A stretch of 64,000 nt of DNA from Ligula intestinalis (taxonomy: Eukaryota; Platyhelminthes; Cestoda; Diphyllobothriidea; Diphyllobothriidae), in NCBI GenBank assembly GCA_036362985.1, contig JAYGXS010000009.1:8785545-8849544 (forward strand), read 5' to 3'. Positions within the stretch are counted from its first letter, which is position 1, and each line of letters begins with the position of its first letter. The translations under genes and the position numbers were made by a program. This document shows positions 40,233-51,599 of the stretch, piece by piece. The notes below the pieces were generated by a model. The model was given only the letters and a program-made list of their open reading frames with translations, was not told the origin of the DNA and ran no database searches.

Positions 40233-40385
40233 GCATATGAGCAGTCATTCTCGCATCTTAAATACATCAAGTCCATCCTACGATCACATCTAACGGATGA
40301 AAGCCTCAACGCTTGCGTGAAGCTGAACCTCACCAACTACCAATCAGACTTCAAAGCCGTCAGCAAATCCAGGCAGCACCAGTGA
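40233..40385 (+). pseudogene. hAT transposase C-terminal dimerisation segment
   Basis: AYEQSFSHLKYIKSILRSHL, then TDESLNACVKLNLTNYQSDF, then a stop at 40383-40385. This matches the hAT C-terminal motif CEQxFSxMKxxKSxxRSRLTDExL. An in-frame TAG immediately upstream (40230-40232) separates it from a FVST-like lead-in, so the frame is broken. The N-terminal zinc finger and the catalytic core are gone. Confidence 0.82.
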
Positions 40386-40685
40386 GTATTATTACAACAT
40401 TATTTAAAAGAATGAAATCCAGAGGCTTATTATACTCACATTTAATTTAATTTAAGATTTAAATACATTATATGGCTCTTACTGAAATATATTGCCAAAA
40501 ATATGCTTTATTAGCTCTCTGAGTCAAAAAGGTTCCCTACCCCTGTTCTAAACACTGATCTTTGACTCGTTGTTGCTCGATCGCTGGGACAGTTTGCGCG
40601 CTGGTCTAAGCTTCCGAATCTGTACGGTGGACAGACTAAATGGGCATGGCTGTCTTCATGGCTGGAATGTCAGTCGTACTGGCAG

Positions 40686-40783
40686 AGAAGAAGAAGAAGA
40701 AGAAGAAGAAGAAGAAGAAGAAGACGAAGAAGAAGAAGAAGACGAAGAAGAAGAAGAAGAAGAAGAAGAAGAAGAAGAAGAAG
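40686..40783. repeat. GAA microsatellite
   Basis: About 98 bp of nearly pure GAA/AGA with three GAC interruptions. Its poly-Glu or poly-Ser translations are artefacts. Confidence 0.97.
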
Positions 40784-40789
40784 GCATGT

Positions 40790-42165
40790 TGATCACCGGA
40801 ATCATGGTTTTATTTGTCTGAGCTTTCGAACTCCTACTGGCGTCCATCGTCAACGATGAAAACATCAACGGAAAAAAAAACAACCAAAAGCTATTTGTGG
40901 CAGGGGTCAATCAACCAGCATTGACGTCGGTCCGAAGTTGTCTGCGCAGGGCGATGTACGCTGGCACCAGATTGATAAATTGACTTCAGCAGTTCTCATT
41001 TGAGGCCAAAGCGTCAATCAATTCTCAGCCTGTCATGCTACCAGCATGGGCAGCCACTTGTGCTAGTGCGTCAGATAGTGCTCAGACCTATAGACACACT
41101 TGGGATGCGAATATTCGCGTCAATCAGTCGTACTGCCTAGCTGGCGCAATGGGTGACTGCGTACGCTGCCTGACTGGCCACTGGGTCTCCCAATCTAGTC
41201 ACGTAGACTAAGAAGCATATATCCACGTGGTAGTTTGTAGAGTTCATTTTTCATAGGTTGCAGCCCCAAGTAGTTCCCATTTTGTCTCGTTGACAGTCCG
41301 CGCTGCTTCCTTTGCGTTGCTAGCAAAGCTACCTTAGGAAATTTGAGTATCAATGAGGGATACTGTATCTTCAGCATTGTGGCGACGATTTGTACTCATG
41401 TATTCTTGAGATCAGACTTATTCCGGTCTGATCTGTGAAATCGGAAGGGCAATTTCGGCAGGGCCACTGATCTCAATTGCCGCAGGTGCGTTTGACGATA
41501 ATTGGTACGCATGACTCTTTTGTGCCCACTGGTCGGTGGGCGATGCCGCTTAAGTGTTTAAACTGCCAGTCATAAAACACCTCCCCAGAGAAACGAGCAA
41601 AGGTAGTCCGTTAGCGACGCAACCAATCAGGGTCGAAGTCTCAATGGCAGTAGATCTCTTTACAAAAATACTTAAATGCCTACTAAATGCACTTCAGTAG
41701 GCATAGTTTTTATTTACTCATGGTTTTTACTTGACTCCGTGCAATAACCCTATTGATTTCAAATGTGAGTTATTTAGCAAGGCTACTTGTACACCTTCGC
41801 CTATCATTCCATGTAGAAAAGGTTTTAGCTGCAGAAGCGATGCATACACACATCTTAGCTCAGGCAGTTTGAAGTGATAGACGGTAGTAACAAACGGTTA
41901 CCCTGGGACCTTCATAAGCAATTATTTGCAGAGAACAAACACCACGGATGCGCCAACGATCAAACAAGCTTAACCACGTACCCCAGACATTAAGGAGATT
42001 AAGGGACACCTGTCTGGAGATTCTGACGTCGAAATCACCTCTCTCAAATGTAAACAGTACTCGTAAGGGTTAGGGGTCATACCTGGGGGTACCACCTTAA
42101 CCAGAGCTGTATTCGGCTCCGATGTACACAATCCCACTTGTGCAAAATCTCGGCGGATTCTGGAT
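40790..42165. other. no gene recognised
   Basis: The segment 40806-40860 (TTTATTTGTCTGAGCTTTCG, then AACTCCTACTGGCGTCCATC) faintly echoes a Penelope 3' end, but the core boxes are not preserved. Nothing else is seen. Confidence 0.4.
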
Positions 42166-42167
42166 GG

Positions 42168-42245
42168 GACCCTCGTAGCTCAGTTAGCCAGAGCGCTGGT
42201 GTGGATAGCGAGAGTTTGAGTTCCACCGAAACCGCCACGTTTTTC
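42168..42245 (+). tRNA. tRNA-like remnant
   Basis: Box-A-like TAGCTCAGTTAGCCAGAGC is followed at normal distance by a degraded box B (AGTTTGAGTTCCA) and an acceptor-like CCG segment. No anticodon arm folds cleanly. Probably a tRNA pseudogene or SINE head. Confidence 0.45.
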
Positions 42246-42249
42246 ACAA

Positions 42250-43005
42250 GTGGGTTAAAGTAATTATTCCGATCAACCAAAACCCCCTGCTAATTTAGAA
42301 TTTCCAAAATACAGTTGCTCCGTATTTGCTGACTTCTCTGATTCCGTATCCAGCAGTCAGATTTACGTCATGGCAGTACGGCACTATAAAGCAAAATGGG
42401 GCAAAACGGATTTGTAAGGCCCTTTTAGATATCTATCCCCCACCCAAGTTCTTAACGTGTTTTTGGTCAGACAGTTAATTCTTGGCTAGTGGGCGTAGAT
42501 TAATGTGTAGTTGTGGCGGAAGTGAACAAAAAATATTAAATTGAATGAGCGTATTTTCGTTTTAATATGCTTAAATATGATAAAATCCAAACAAAATAAA
42601 CTTCAATTGTGCAGGATACGAATGCCGATTGAGAGAAATTAGACCTTATGCAGGCGGAATGTAACGAAAATGCAAATCCGTCCTCCTATTGGTGGATTTT
42701 GACGAAACAATCAAAGTCAGGCTACTGAAAATTTAAAAGTAGTTTTTTTTAGAATTCGATGGGATTTTTGCGGCTTATATAATCATTCTTGCCCAAAATA
42801 GTGCAGAATAAATACTATACAAACCTTCACAATGGGTACACGGAGTCAAGAACGAAGGGATTGGCCAAACCGTCTGACTATACAGGGGAACCACACAAGT
42901 TCAACTGCCACGCAGGGCTGAACCAGTCTTGAGAGAGCATGCGCATGTAAGTGGGAGAGGGAACGTGGCTTTGCTTTTATGTGGTTTCAGGATGCAATTC
43001 ATGTG
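42250..43005. other. no gene recognised
   Basis: AT-rich; only short overlapping frames. Confidence 0.4.
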
Positions 43006-43009
43006 GTAC

Positions 43010-43485
43010 CAGGACTGGTCTGAAATGCCAGCGCGAAGGGGGGAGAGGTTGTGGTGGCCGCTAGCGGCCACTGTGAGAACCCGTGATCGCTGACTCCTCA
43101 CGCCAAGGTTGCAGTCGCGGTGACTGCCCTTAACACGCGCTTTTGTGTAAATGGCCTACAAACGTGTCCAGCCTCAGCTGCACCCACGCCGGTGCGTAAC
43201 TTCGCTCGGTCTTACCAATCCCCTTCAAGGCTGCATAAGGCAAAGGCTGTTCGGTGGCCGCTCGGATAACCGTTGTTTGACAGCACTTCGAACCCGACCC
43301 GACTAGGGAACCGACTGCACATGTACGATTTGAATCTCCTCTTACATATTCTTCCAATCCTTCTGTACAGAATAAACTCTTCTTATCACTCTGTCTTCCT
43401 ACGACTGCTCTCTTCGCCTAAGGAACCGGACCTTGAAGATCGCAGCCTTTAGGGTTAACCTTATTAGCCTTAACACTACGCGATA
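43010..43485 (+). repeat. TTCTGTACAGAA-family repeat, longer copy
   Basis: It contains CCAATCCCCTTCAAGGCTG, TTCTGTACAGAATAAACTCT, CTAAGGAACCGGACCTTGAA and TTAACCTTATTAGCCTTAAC in order. The last three match 31020-31132 and, inverted, 28840-29000. This is the best place to define the right end of the family (near CCTTAACAC). Confidence 0.8.
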
Positions 43486-44134
43486 GGGTTTCGTGTACAG
43501 AGGCAATACTGCGCTGGCAAGGGGGTGGTGGTTTTAGTGGTTCTCGGAGCAGCCGTGGCTAACTGGGTCATAAATGGGAGGAAATGGTCAGCTGGTTCTT
43601 GGTTAGTCGAAACAGTTGTCTCTTGAGGCAGCGGGGGTGGGCAACAGAATTGTGGGAAGAAGTGATTGAAAAGTAAGGAAACAGAACGGGGTGTGTGGAC
43701 AGTATTCAAGTACCACTTGACCGGCGGGACTGGCTTTGGCACCAGTTTGCATTCGACTGGAAACAAGGAGGTCAACAGGGGAGGGTGACAGCATCCTTGG
43801 AGAAAGGGGCACAGGTGCGCTGTTCAGAGGAAGGGGAAAGGCCTTCGTAAGAGGGAAACAACCATATGTAGGTCAAACAGATTTTTACTGGAAAAAGGAC
43901 GTGGAGAATTTCAAGCTTGTTCAGTCAGAAATAATAATACTGTTACGAAGAAATTTTAAAGCGCCAGTTGGAAAGTGAGTACAGAGCATGCGATCAGAAA
44001 ATTCTCTCGAACAAACCCTTCTGGAATTGACTTTTGACGAGTTCCCGACCTAAGGTGGGCACTCAATTTTGGCCACCTAAACAGGGGATTTGATGAGGAG
44101 CACCCTGCCCACTTAAACTGGATGGCCTTGCAAT

Positions 44135-44660
44135 AAATGTTAAGGGTAGGAGTACCTTGAGGAGCTGCCAAGGGAGTGCGCGAATCGCACACCTCGGTCT
44201 TACGGGCTCCTGGTTTTGGGGGAGAGGATGGGTGGGGCATGTCAGGGAACAAATAAATTCACAATAATCCTGTAAAACAAAAAAATATGGTAGCCAGTTG
44301 GGGCGCGTATTCAAACCTCGAGCGGGGACACTGAATTACACTTTAATATAATCGCTTACCCCCCATCGGACCAACGGCGAGCGCGTGTACGTAGGGGGAC
44401 TGTGCCTTAACCTCGGGCGAGGTCATTGAGTTCTAGTAGCATCACTAACCCCAACTAGAATAAATGTTAACGAGTGCAAAAGTTGGAAGATTGTGGAATT
44501 CACCCTACTGAAAATTTGTAAGTAAGCGATTGTTCCCGTGGTTAATTTGAAAAGCCATTTTGCTCAATATACTGAATTCAGCGGTTATTTTATGCGGTGG
44601 CCTTCCGAGGACCCCTCTGGAGTTCACTGCCATTATCCAATCCCTACTGGTTCGACTGAA
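44135..44660 (+). repeat. dispersed repeat of about 500 bp, copy 2
   Basis: Counterpart of 26640-27155, same orientation, ending with the same CCAATCCCTACTGG boundary. It is followed immediately by a Penelope 3' end. Confidence 0.85.
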
Positions 44661-44669
44661 CTAAATCTT

Positions 44670-44775
44670 ACAGAAGAAGGCGACTCGATCGTTGGGACAA
44701 TACGTTTATTCGCCTGATGTTTCGACATCCATCACGGATTCATCATGAGAGACATTAGCTGAAAACAGTAGCAGA
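44670..44775 (-). mobile_element. Penelope-like element, 3' end only
   Basis: The minus strand encodes ANVSHDESVMDVETSGE and a stop, nearly the same as the end of element B (ANVSDDESATDVETSGD). It is followed by CGTATTGTCCCAACGATCGA. The hammerhead-like boxes read CTCATGA and CGAAACATCAGG, each one base off the better copies. No upstream coding remains. Confidence 0.8.
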
Positions 44776-45120
44776 CATTCACGCAATGACAACTCATTAG
44801 CTAAGTGGAAGCTAGTCAATCGAAACAAATTTGTCTTATTGGTTCGCTCTTCACCTTAAATGCTCGTAGATGGGGATGCTCGTCACCCGAGGCCCCACTG
44901 TATATATGCTAGCCGCTGTGCGGCTGTTGGTGAGGGCGCCAGAACGAGTACCAAGGCAGAGCAGAACGAGTAAGGTGCACTAACGATCGGTGAATGCTCA
45001 TCAACGAGCGTCAGTATATGTAAGTGTACTTAACGGGTTATGCATATATGTATATGTTGATATGTCTAAAGATTCCGGGTCAAGATATGTTATCGCGTGC
45101 ATCGTCACATGTATATGCAT

Positions 45121-45310
45121 ATATATGTGGAGTGGTGCCGAAGTAGGGTGGTAAACCCAATGACCAAAGGTCCCGGGTTCGAATCTCGGGGGTTCCGACC
45201 CCTGAGATTGGGTATGACTGGCTGATGATGGCTAACAAGCCAGAAATGGCCATTCCGGTCTCCCTTGTCTTTGTCGGATCCACTCCATCATATTCTGAGG
45301 TTGCTAAGCG
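45121..45310 (+). mobile_element. tRNA-related SINE, most complete copy
   Basis: A GTGGAGTGGTGCCGAAG start, a box B of type GGGTTCGAATCTC at about 45176, then the body GACTGGCTGATGATGGCTAA, CCAGAAATGGCCATTCCGG and CTTTGTCGGATCCACTCC. The body is shared with 6195-6297 and 39285-39365. Flanks are ATATATGT-type repeats. Confidence 0.8.
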
Positions 45311-45419
45311 ACATGCCTGATATTGCTCAAGTACGAGCCTCAAGGCACTTCTGGGACAAGTATGGGCCCTTACCAGATAGATCGGATGAGCACCTTTGTT
45401 CCACCTATATATGTATATA

Positions 45420-45895
45420 TTTATATATGTATATTTACGGGTAACAGGCATAAAATGTCCTTGAGGACCCTATAAATTTAAAGCAAACAATGTTATTCCT
45501 CCAGTTAATGTGCAGTTGGTGGAGGACATATGATACCATGACATAATTTAGAATTATTTTTCACGGAACAGAATGAAAACAGTCTAGAGCCAGAAAAATT
45601 GTTTACAATGCTGGCAGTAGAAAATCGTGTTGTGAAAATCGTCTTTTGTCAAATAGAATGACATCAAGTCTTCTTTTAATCTCCGCAATTGTGTCAGCGG
45701 AAACCGTCTTGCTTGTTAGCAAGTTCCATGGTAAGACCACGCGTTGACTGAAGAAATATTTTTGGAGGTCTAATCGATTGCGTTCGTTTGTGACCTTGTA
45801 AGGATGGCCCCGCATCTTACAGACAAAACCACCCTCGTATATTTTTTTCACTATATATGAGAGCAGTGATAAGAACCTTTCAATGAACATTTTAG
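45420..45895 (-). mobile_element. CR1-type LINE, C-terminus and 3' tail
   Basis: The minus-strand frame 45890-45603 has CKMRGHPYKVTNERNRLDLQ, then KYFFSQRVVLPWNLL and IAEIKRRLDVILFD, the CR1 end signature. The copy at 51890-52557 (opposite strand) has CGHLYKVTNERTQFDLRKFG and is the same subfamily. The 3' part contains GGGTCCTCAAGGACA, GCCTGTTACCCG and an ATATATATGT tail. Confidence 0.85.
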
Positions 45896-46224
45896 AATAG
45901 ATTTAAATCTACCCAGACACGCGGTCAAGCATAATGGATATAATATTTATATTCAAATAGCTTAAGTAGTATCGTTTATGTATTTATATTGTGTCTGTAT
46001 TGGAGACATGGGAATCACCCTTTTGGCTTTCGCAGCGATTTGCTTCAGAGATTGCTGCCCCATTGCCCTTCTCCTGGCCGGCCGGTTCAGCGTGAGGTCC
46101 TCCCAGGTCTCCAGATTGATCTGCAATCTTTTCAGACATTACTTTGATTTGTGCTTATAGCGTTCTGTTTGTCCTCCTTGTCGCCGACGGTTCGTAGAGA
46201 CATCTCCATAATTTGAGCAAATGC

Positions 46225-46565
46225 TAGTTCCTGATTGGCACGAGGTGGCCGCTCCATCGCAATTGCAGTTGCCTCATCATGGCGTGAATGCTGAGGCTTC
46301 CAGTCCGTTCTAGGACTTACGTGCCCTTACTTCGGCTGCTAGTAAATAAGCACTTGTAGGCCAACCCAAATTCCTCTGACCAATCATCTTCAAGGTTGAC
46401 GAACACAAAGGCCGCTTTGCAGATGCGGTGATGATTTCCACGCTCACACACTTTGGATGGCGTCCCCTCAGGAGCGGATGGCCGGTCGTCCGACAATCAG
46501 CTTCCCCCTACATATTCCACACTACTTCTGTACGGAAGTAGTATGGGGGGTCTAACCTGTGATGG
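46225..46565 (+). repeat. TTCTGTACAGAA-family repeat, divergent copy
   Basis: CCAATCATCTTCAAGG, GGTCGTCCGACAATCAGCTT (compare CGGTCGTCTGATAATCAATT at 30975) and CTTCTGTACGG, where the palindrome is broken. Confidence 0.65.
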
Positions 46566-46764
46566 CGCATTACACGTATCACGTTGGAATCCCAGATTGT
46601 ATGTAAAAGGCAGAAGTCAGCAGAATGGCGGATTTATTATGCATAGAATCCTGAGTTGCGTTCTCAGTTAGCAGTGACCGTTGGCGAAGCCGGGGCTGGT
46701 GCTGACTACATCCAGTCGTGACAGAAAGTGTGCCTGTCTATGTTTGAGAGAAAGGTGTGTTTAG

Positions 46765-47255
46765 TTCAGTTTATTTGGTGAGGGTAATAGGCAATGCTTT
46801 TGAAAACCATATTGATTACATGCTGGTGCGTCACACATACGTACATGCACATATAAAAAAATAACCTACTACTAACATAGTATTGGTAAACAGTGAGTAA
46901 TTTTGTTTTTACAAATAAATCTGGAAGTTAGACTTCAGTCTTCGAGGGACAAGAGGGGACGCATGTAATTATCCAAGCGTTTTCTGTACAACTGAAGGGA
47001 ACGGGCCTCCACGACTGACTGCGGGAGATCGTTCCACTGTTGTATGGCACGTTGCGTGAAGAATTCAGAGCGGAGGTTGAGCTTGGGGATCTTCGTGCGC
47101 AGCTTCATTGTGTGCCCACGGAGATGAGGTGAGAGGTGCCATTGAAACATGTCCTCAAAGCGCAATCCTTTCTCAAAACCGTGTATTATCTTGTAAACTA
47201 AGATAACATCTCCTCTTTTTGCCTGTAATGCAGAGGGAATAAATTTAGGCATGCC
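46765..47255 (-). mobile_element. CR1-type LINE, C-terminal 105 codons and tail
   Basis: The frame 47252-46935 contains ALQAKRGDVILVYKIIHGFE, SPHLRGHTMKLRTKIPKLNL and RSEFFTQRAIQQWNDLPQSV, then LQLYRKRLDNYM. It is the usual CR1 C-terminal layout, uninterrupted. Its 3' part ends with an AATAAACTGAAC tail near 46768. Confidence 0.82.
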
Positions 47256-47639
47256 AGTCTATCTATGTAAGAGTGGTTCTTTAGACCTCTTACTAGCTTT
47301 GTTGCCTGGCAGCGGCTTCAGTGAGTATATTTGAAGTAACTGGCAGAAGCTCTTAAAAACTTTATTGAAATGGTACAGGGATGCATGAGATATAGCGCAG
47401 CATGCAAAAGTTGTACAGGTTACTCTTGTTATGCAAAAATGCCTAAAATATTAAGGAAACATTGATGCTTGACAATGTGAGACGTTTGCAGAATAGCAGC
47501 GTACAAAAATTTCACTGCATGTCCACTACGAAACATTCTTCTGGTTTAGCTTTATTGTAAATAGAAGCTCTATTGATATAAAGCAAGTATTATTTTTGTA
47601 TTCGTTTCCGTCAGTTGGGTGTTTTAAGGTTTGCATTGG

Positions 47640-47800
47640 CCTTTACCAGGTGATTATCCAAGTGTTTCTTGAACACGTTCACAGTAGGTGAATGCACAAC
47701 AGACTCTCGCAGGGAGTCCCGCTATCGAATGACTCTCTCTTCTGAGGTTCCTGCTTGGGGCTATTTGAAAGAGATACTCCCACTTGACGTCCCGATCAGT
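47640..47800 (-). pseudogene. CR1-type LINE, C-terminal scrap
   Basis: The minus strand reads SLRESVVHSPTVNVFKKHLD followed by NHLV, matching the ESVVxAxSVNxFKxxLDxHW end of CR1 polymerases. Upstream codons are degraded, and a stop lies a few residues before the match. Confidence 0.7.
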
Positions 47801-47814
47801 TCCCTTAGTAACTG

Positions 47815-47880
47815 AAATAAATAAATAAATTTTGTATTTTTGGCCCAGGGAGCCTCGTCATTGCAAACTTAGTGCTGTGG
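47815..47880 (-). repeat. short LINE-type 3' tail (also at 60008-60070)
   Basis: AATAAATAAATAAATTTTGT followed by GGCCCAGG here matches AATAAATAAATAAATTTTAT and GGCCCAGA at 60010. On the minus strand this is a sequence ending in a TTTATTTATTT run. Confidence 0.6.
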
Positions 47881-48639
47881 AAAAATAAATAAAAAGTTGA
47901 TAAATGCTGCTTTCCTTGAGCAACCACATAGGCAGCGGGAGCGTTTAGTAATGTAGGCAGATAAATTCATATTGACCAACCTATTATCGTTTTAAAATAT
48001 CAGTCAACTCTCCCTGACACGCATGGTGAACTAAGGAGGAAGCAATAAAACAACTCCTACCATTAAAGCGGGGGCAGAGTTCAGCGTAACCCCACTTAAA
48101 TAAACCAAAGCGTAGGAGAAAAAACAGCTTCTACAGAATTAAGGGGGTTGGTTGAGAGGACTGATTGTAGTGCGAATGAGACAGGACTGTTCATGAGAAC
48201 GTATTAGGGTTGGAAACGCTTCTTGTAATTGGAGAAATCATATAACAGCAGAGGCTGTCGTTCACCACTGTAACACCGCCTGACTGGCTTTATGATCAAC
48301 CATCGGGGAGGTGAGACCGGAGGAGGCCATCGCAGACAACAGGGTCGACAACATGAGGGAACGGCAGAGGTCACTTGAACATCACCGAAACGTCGGAGAT
48401 GCGACCTTGTGGACTGCGGAGTCCAGCGACGAGCTGCCGAAAATAGCAGAACCGCCATGAGCATGACTAGAGACCACGAAGCTCATCGTCAGCATTATAA
48501 AACGGGGAATGGAGAGCGGCGATATTGATTGGACAGAGAAGGGGAGGAAACACTGTTGCAAATATCACTCTATAGAGTAAAAAATAGACATATATGGAAG
48601 ACATAGATGGAAAACAATTTATTATGAATATAACCACCT

Positions 48640-51345
48640 CAAATAACAGGAGGACATTTTTCAAAGTCCAAAAGTTGTGTGTTTGGGAAGGAGACGGATA
48701 AAAAGGCCTTTATATCTTCAGAAGTTAAATGTTTACGTAATTTGGCTTTAAAAACTGCTAAATTAGACGACAGCCTAATTTCGAGGGGAATATTATTCCA
48801 GAGGAAGGCATATTTGGCGGCAAAAAAGCGAGAATGGTTCGATGAAGAGCTAAAGGGGGTGCTATTATCCTGGAGGAATTACGAGTGGCATAAAATATAA
48901 AATATATTTATTTATCTGCGGGAATAAGAGCGCTGATCCGTGGGAGGTTAGGGGTAGAGTTAACGAGAAAAAGGAAGCAGAAGCCCGCTTCGAGTCTTCT
49001 AACCCAAAGAAATGTCATGTTCGCTAACTGACATCTCTCCGTATGAGAAATAGTGGATCGAGGAAAGGCAAATATTTTGCGAACAAACACCCTCTGTAAA
49101 TTTTCAATCTAACCGCCGTCAGAAGAATTCATTAGACCTGTGGGCTCTTGGCACAAATTGTGCGTTGTTTAAACTTATCAATAACCAATTTTGTTTAAAC
49201 TCGAATAGAACACACAAGCACACTTTCGGTTTTGACACGTGCCAGCAACTGTCTTGCTAAGCACTCTCCACAGCTCACTTCTCTCCTCACCTGCCACTGT
49301 TTATTTTGCCCTCTCTGGTGATCATGCTCGGGCTCAGGAGAATCCAGCAACAATTTGCAAACGAGATTTTCCTCAATTTTCACATGCGTGGCCCAATGAA
49401 CTTGAATCCCGATCTTCACGGAGTCATCCTTTGACAATTCGACTGCTTGACTACTGCCGGCTAGGACCGTGAAGGATCTAAGTGAGTTGTATCATTTCTA
49501 ATCTTCATCGTCATCTTCATATACCGGTTTTTACAAATTTTCCACTAGAATAGTCGGGTTAATCACTTACTTGCAGTTAGCCTACCCTAGGAAGTTTTCC
49601 ATTACGTATTTTCCAAGACGTTTTGTATATTTGTAGTGATAGCCCCTACAGACCAAAGAGAGGACAGCAGTATTCTAGGATGGGTAGAACATACATGCGT
49701 TAAGTTTTAACTTTATTTCCAGCAGGGAGAAATTATGTGATATAAAACTACATATATGTGCAGCCTTCGCAGATATTCGATCCGCATGAGGCGACAATGC
49801 TAGTTTATTTGTGTAGCTTAGACATAAGTTTTTTATGGTGGATCGTTCTAAAAGTGGAGTATTTTGACAGACTAAGGGACGAGGAAGCTTGGCGGGACCG
49901 AAACACATCAAACTACACTTGAATGGATAGCATTCCATCTGCCAGGTAGCACTCCAACGTGAGAGTGTAAGAAATTCCAAATTTATTTTATCAACGCATA
50001 TACTTGCCGTGTCCTTAGAAAATGAGTATATGTATTTGAGGTCGTCTGCATAAATGAGATTGTGTGAATTTTTAGAACAGTCAAAATTTCGTTTATGTAT
50101 AAAATGAAGAGTAAAGGACACAAGACAGTGTCTTGAAAAATTCCACTCGTGATCAGCTGAGCAGTGGAGTAACTGTTACCTACTAGGACCTTCTGGCTGC
50201 GGTTAGACAAGTAGGAACCGATGAAGTCGAGGAGAGGGGGATGAATGCCAATGGCTTCCAATTTAACCAGAAGCCGTCTGTGCAGTACCTTGTCAAAATC
50301 TTTGCTCAGGTCAAAGTAGATAACAACCACGGATTGCCGCTCGTTACGGACGGAAGTGACGTGGTTAAGAAAAGCTAAGTGACACGTCTCGCATGATCGC
50401 CCAGGTAGAAAACCATGCTGCGAGTCGCTTAAAAGCTTGTTTTCTAGGCAAAAATCGAGAATTTGATTAAAATGATCTCTCCCAGAAGCTTGGCTAGTGC
50501 CGGAGTTTTATGAACACCTCGGTAGTTATTTACGTCCGAACGAGATCCTGACTTAAAGACTGGAAGAATAATGGACGTCTTCCAAGAGTCATGAAAGAAA
50601 CCATTTGAGAGATTGACTGAAAATATATGGCTAAGTAATTTTTGAAAGGTTGACACTCTTTTCATAACTGAGTTGGAAATACCGTCAGTTCCCGAAGAGT
50701 GCGAAATTTTTAGACAAAGTATATGCTTATGAATTAATTCTATGGAGAAATCAATGTTCCCGAGAGTATTGTCTGAGAATAGTTGAAAAGACGGGACCGG
50801 TTCGGATTCTGTCGTAAGATGCTTTGCAAAAATGCATTAAGCTATTCAGCCTTGTCAGACTCATCGAGTACGAATGTTTTATTTTCATTTAGCAATGGGG
50901 GCATTTTATTACCTCGTTTAGCGGAGGATCTACAACGAAACAGTTGTGCCACCGAGTTCGCAGAGTTTAACTCGCTCAGGGCGCAAAATTCTCTGTGCTG
51001 GTCACGCGCCAGACGAAGCTTGGACACTAATTCGAAAATCTCTGCGACCCTTAGATGCACAGACAGCGAACTAGTAGATCGATCTTTCAACTGCCTCCTC
51101 AATTTCTTTAGTCTGGGCAAAAGAAAATGAGGTACGGTCGATTCTGGCGCGTAGGGTTTCGCAATTTTAGCGGGCACAAATTCCAGCATTTTATTAGAAA
51201 CGACCGACATGAGTTGAGAAAGATATGCAGCGTTGTTCATGGAGGAGAGACTCTGCCAATCTAATGAGTCAAGAAAATTGTTGATCAAGCTAATATCTGC
51301 GAGGTCATAAGCATGATAGGTACGACCGCTGTCTTGTCTCTAAGG
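48640..51345 (-). mobile_element. CR1-type LINE (element II), lacks endonuclease, interrupted
   Basis: Minus strand from 51345. It starts with a linker with SLDWQSLSSMNNAAYLSQLM. Then come DSWKTSIILPVFKSGSRSDV with NNYRGVHKTPA (about 50590-50500) and VVIYFDLSKDFDKVLHRRLL (motif A, about 50330). Motif B follows (SGIFQDTVLCPLLFILYINE, with changed residues), then HNLIYADDLKYIYSFSKD (motif C, about 50060) and LPILEYCCPLFGL (about 49680). After about 480 bp of unrelated DNA (49120-49600) the C-terminus continues: LQRVFVRKIFAFPRSTISHT at 49090, HSRFFAAKYAFLWNNIPLEI near 48840 and LSSNLAVFKAKLRKHLTSED. Stops and frame changes are frequent. Confidence 0.82.
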
Positions 51346-51404
51346 GAGGAGAAAGAGATTTAAAACAGTAAAAAGCTGTTCCTATGTGAACTGCGTAAGT
51401 TCAG

Positions 51405-51545
51405 GAAACGTCTTAGTAGTACATCGTTGGACACCTTCTAGAATCCTTATGTCTTTCTGAAGCCAAGGCCACCAAGCCTGTAACGCATATTCCATACGTG
51501 GCCACACAAATGTTCCATATACTTTTCCGAATATATGTGCATTCA
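51405..51545 (-). pseudogene. CR1-type LINE scrap (region after motif E)
   Basis: The minus strand reads HIFGKVYGTFVWPRMEYALQ, then AWWPWLQKDIRILEGVQRCT. It is the same block as SKIFGSFIRPHLEFAIQAWR in the 38.3 kb copy. About 47 codons survive. Confidence 0.8.
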
Positions 51546-51599
51546 AAGTAACAAACGTTCTTCGTATGGCGCTCGGCTTTACAAATAAATCTTATTATT

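Larger units (their letters stand above)
39478..40545 (+). mobile_element. decayed hAT-type DNA transposon
   Basis: The left end CCGGGGTCGGAAACCTATGG and the right end (reverse complement CAGGGGTAGGGAACC) match hAT-style CAGGGGT...AACC inverted ends. The flanking 8-mers CTCTAACC (39470-39477) and TTCTAAAC (40546-40553) agree at six of eight positions, as for an old 8 bp target duplication. Internally only the end of a transposase survives (40233-40385). About 350 bp of LTR-like DNA is inserted at 39690-40070. Confidence 0.75.

Noticed and set aside
40800..40880. possible Penelope 3' end after the GAA array
   Set aside because: Only GAGCTTTCGAACTCC loosely matches; core boxes and coding end are absent.
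40570..40910. poly-Glu (plus) or poly-Ser (minus) open frames
   Set aside because: They are translations of the GAA microsatellite.
48390..48420. CGAAACGTCGGAGATGC resembling a Penelope 3' end
   Set aside because: No CTGATGA-like box or ETSG coding end nearby; probably coincidence.
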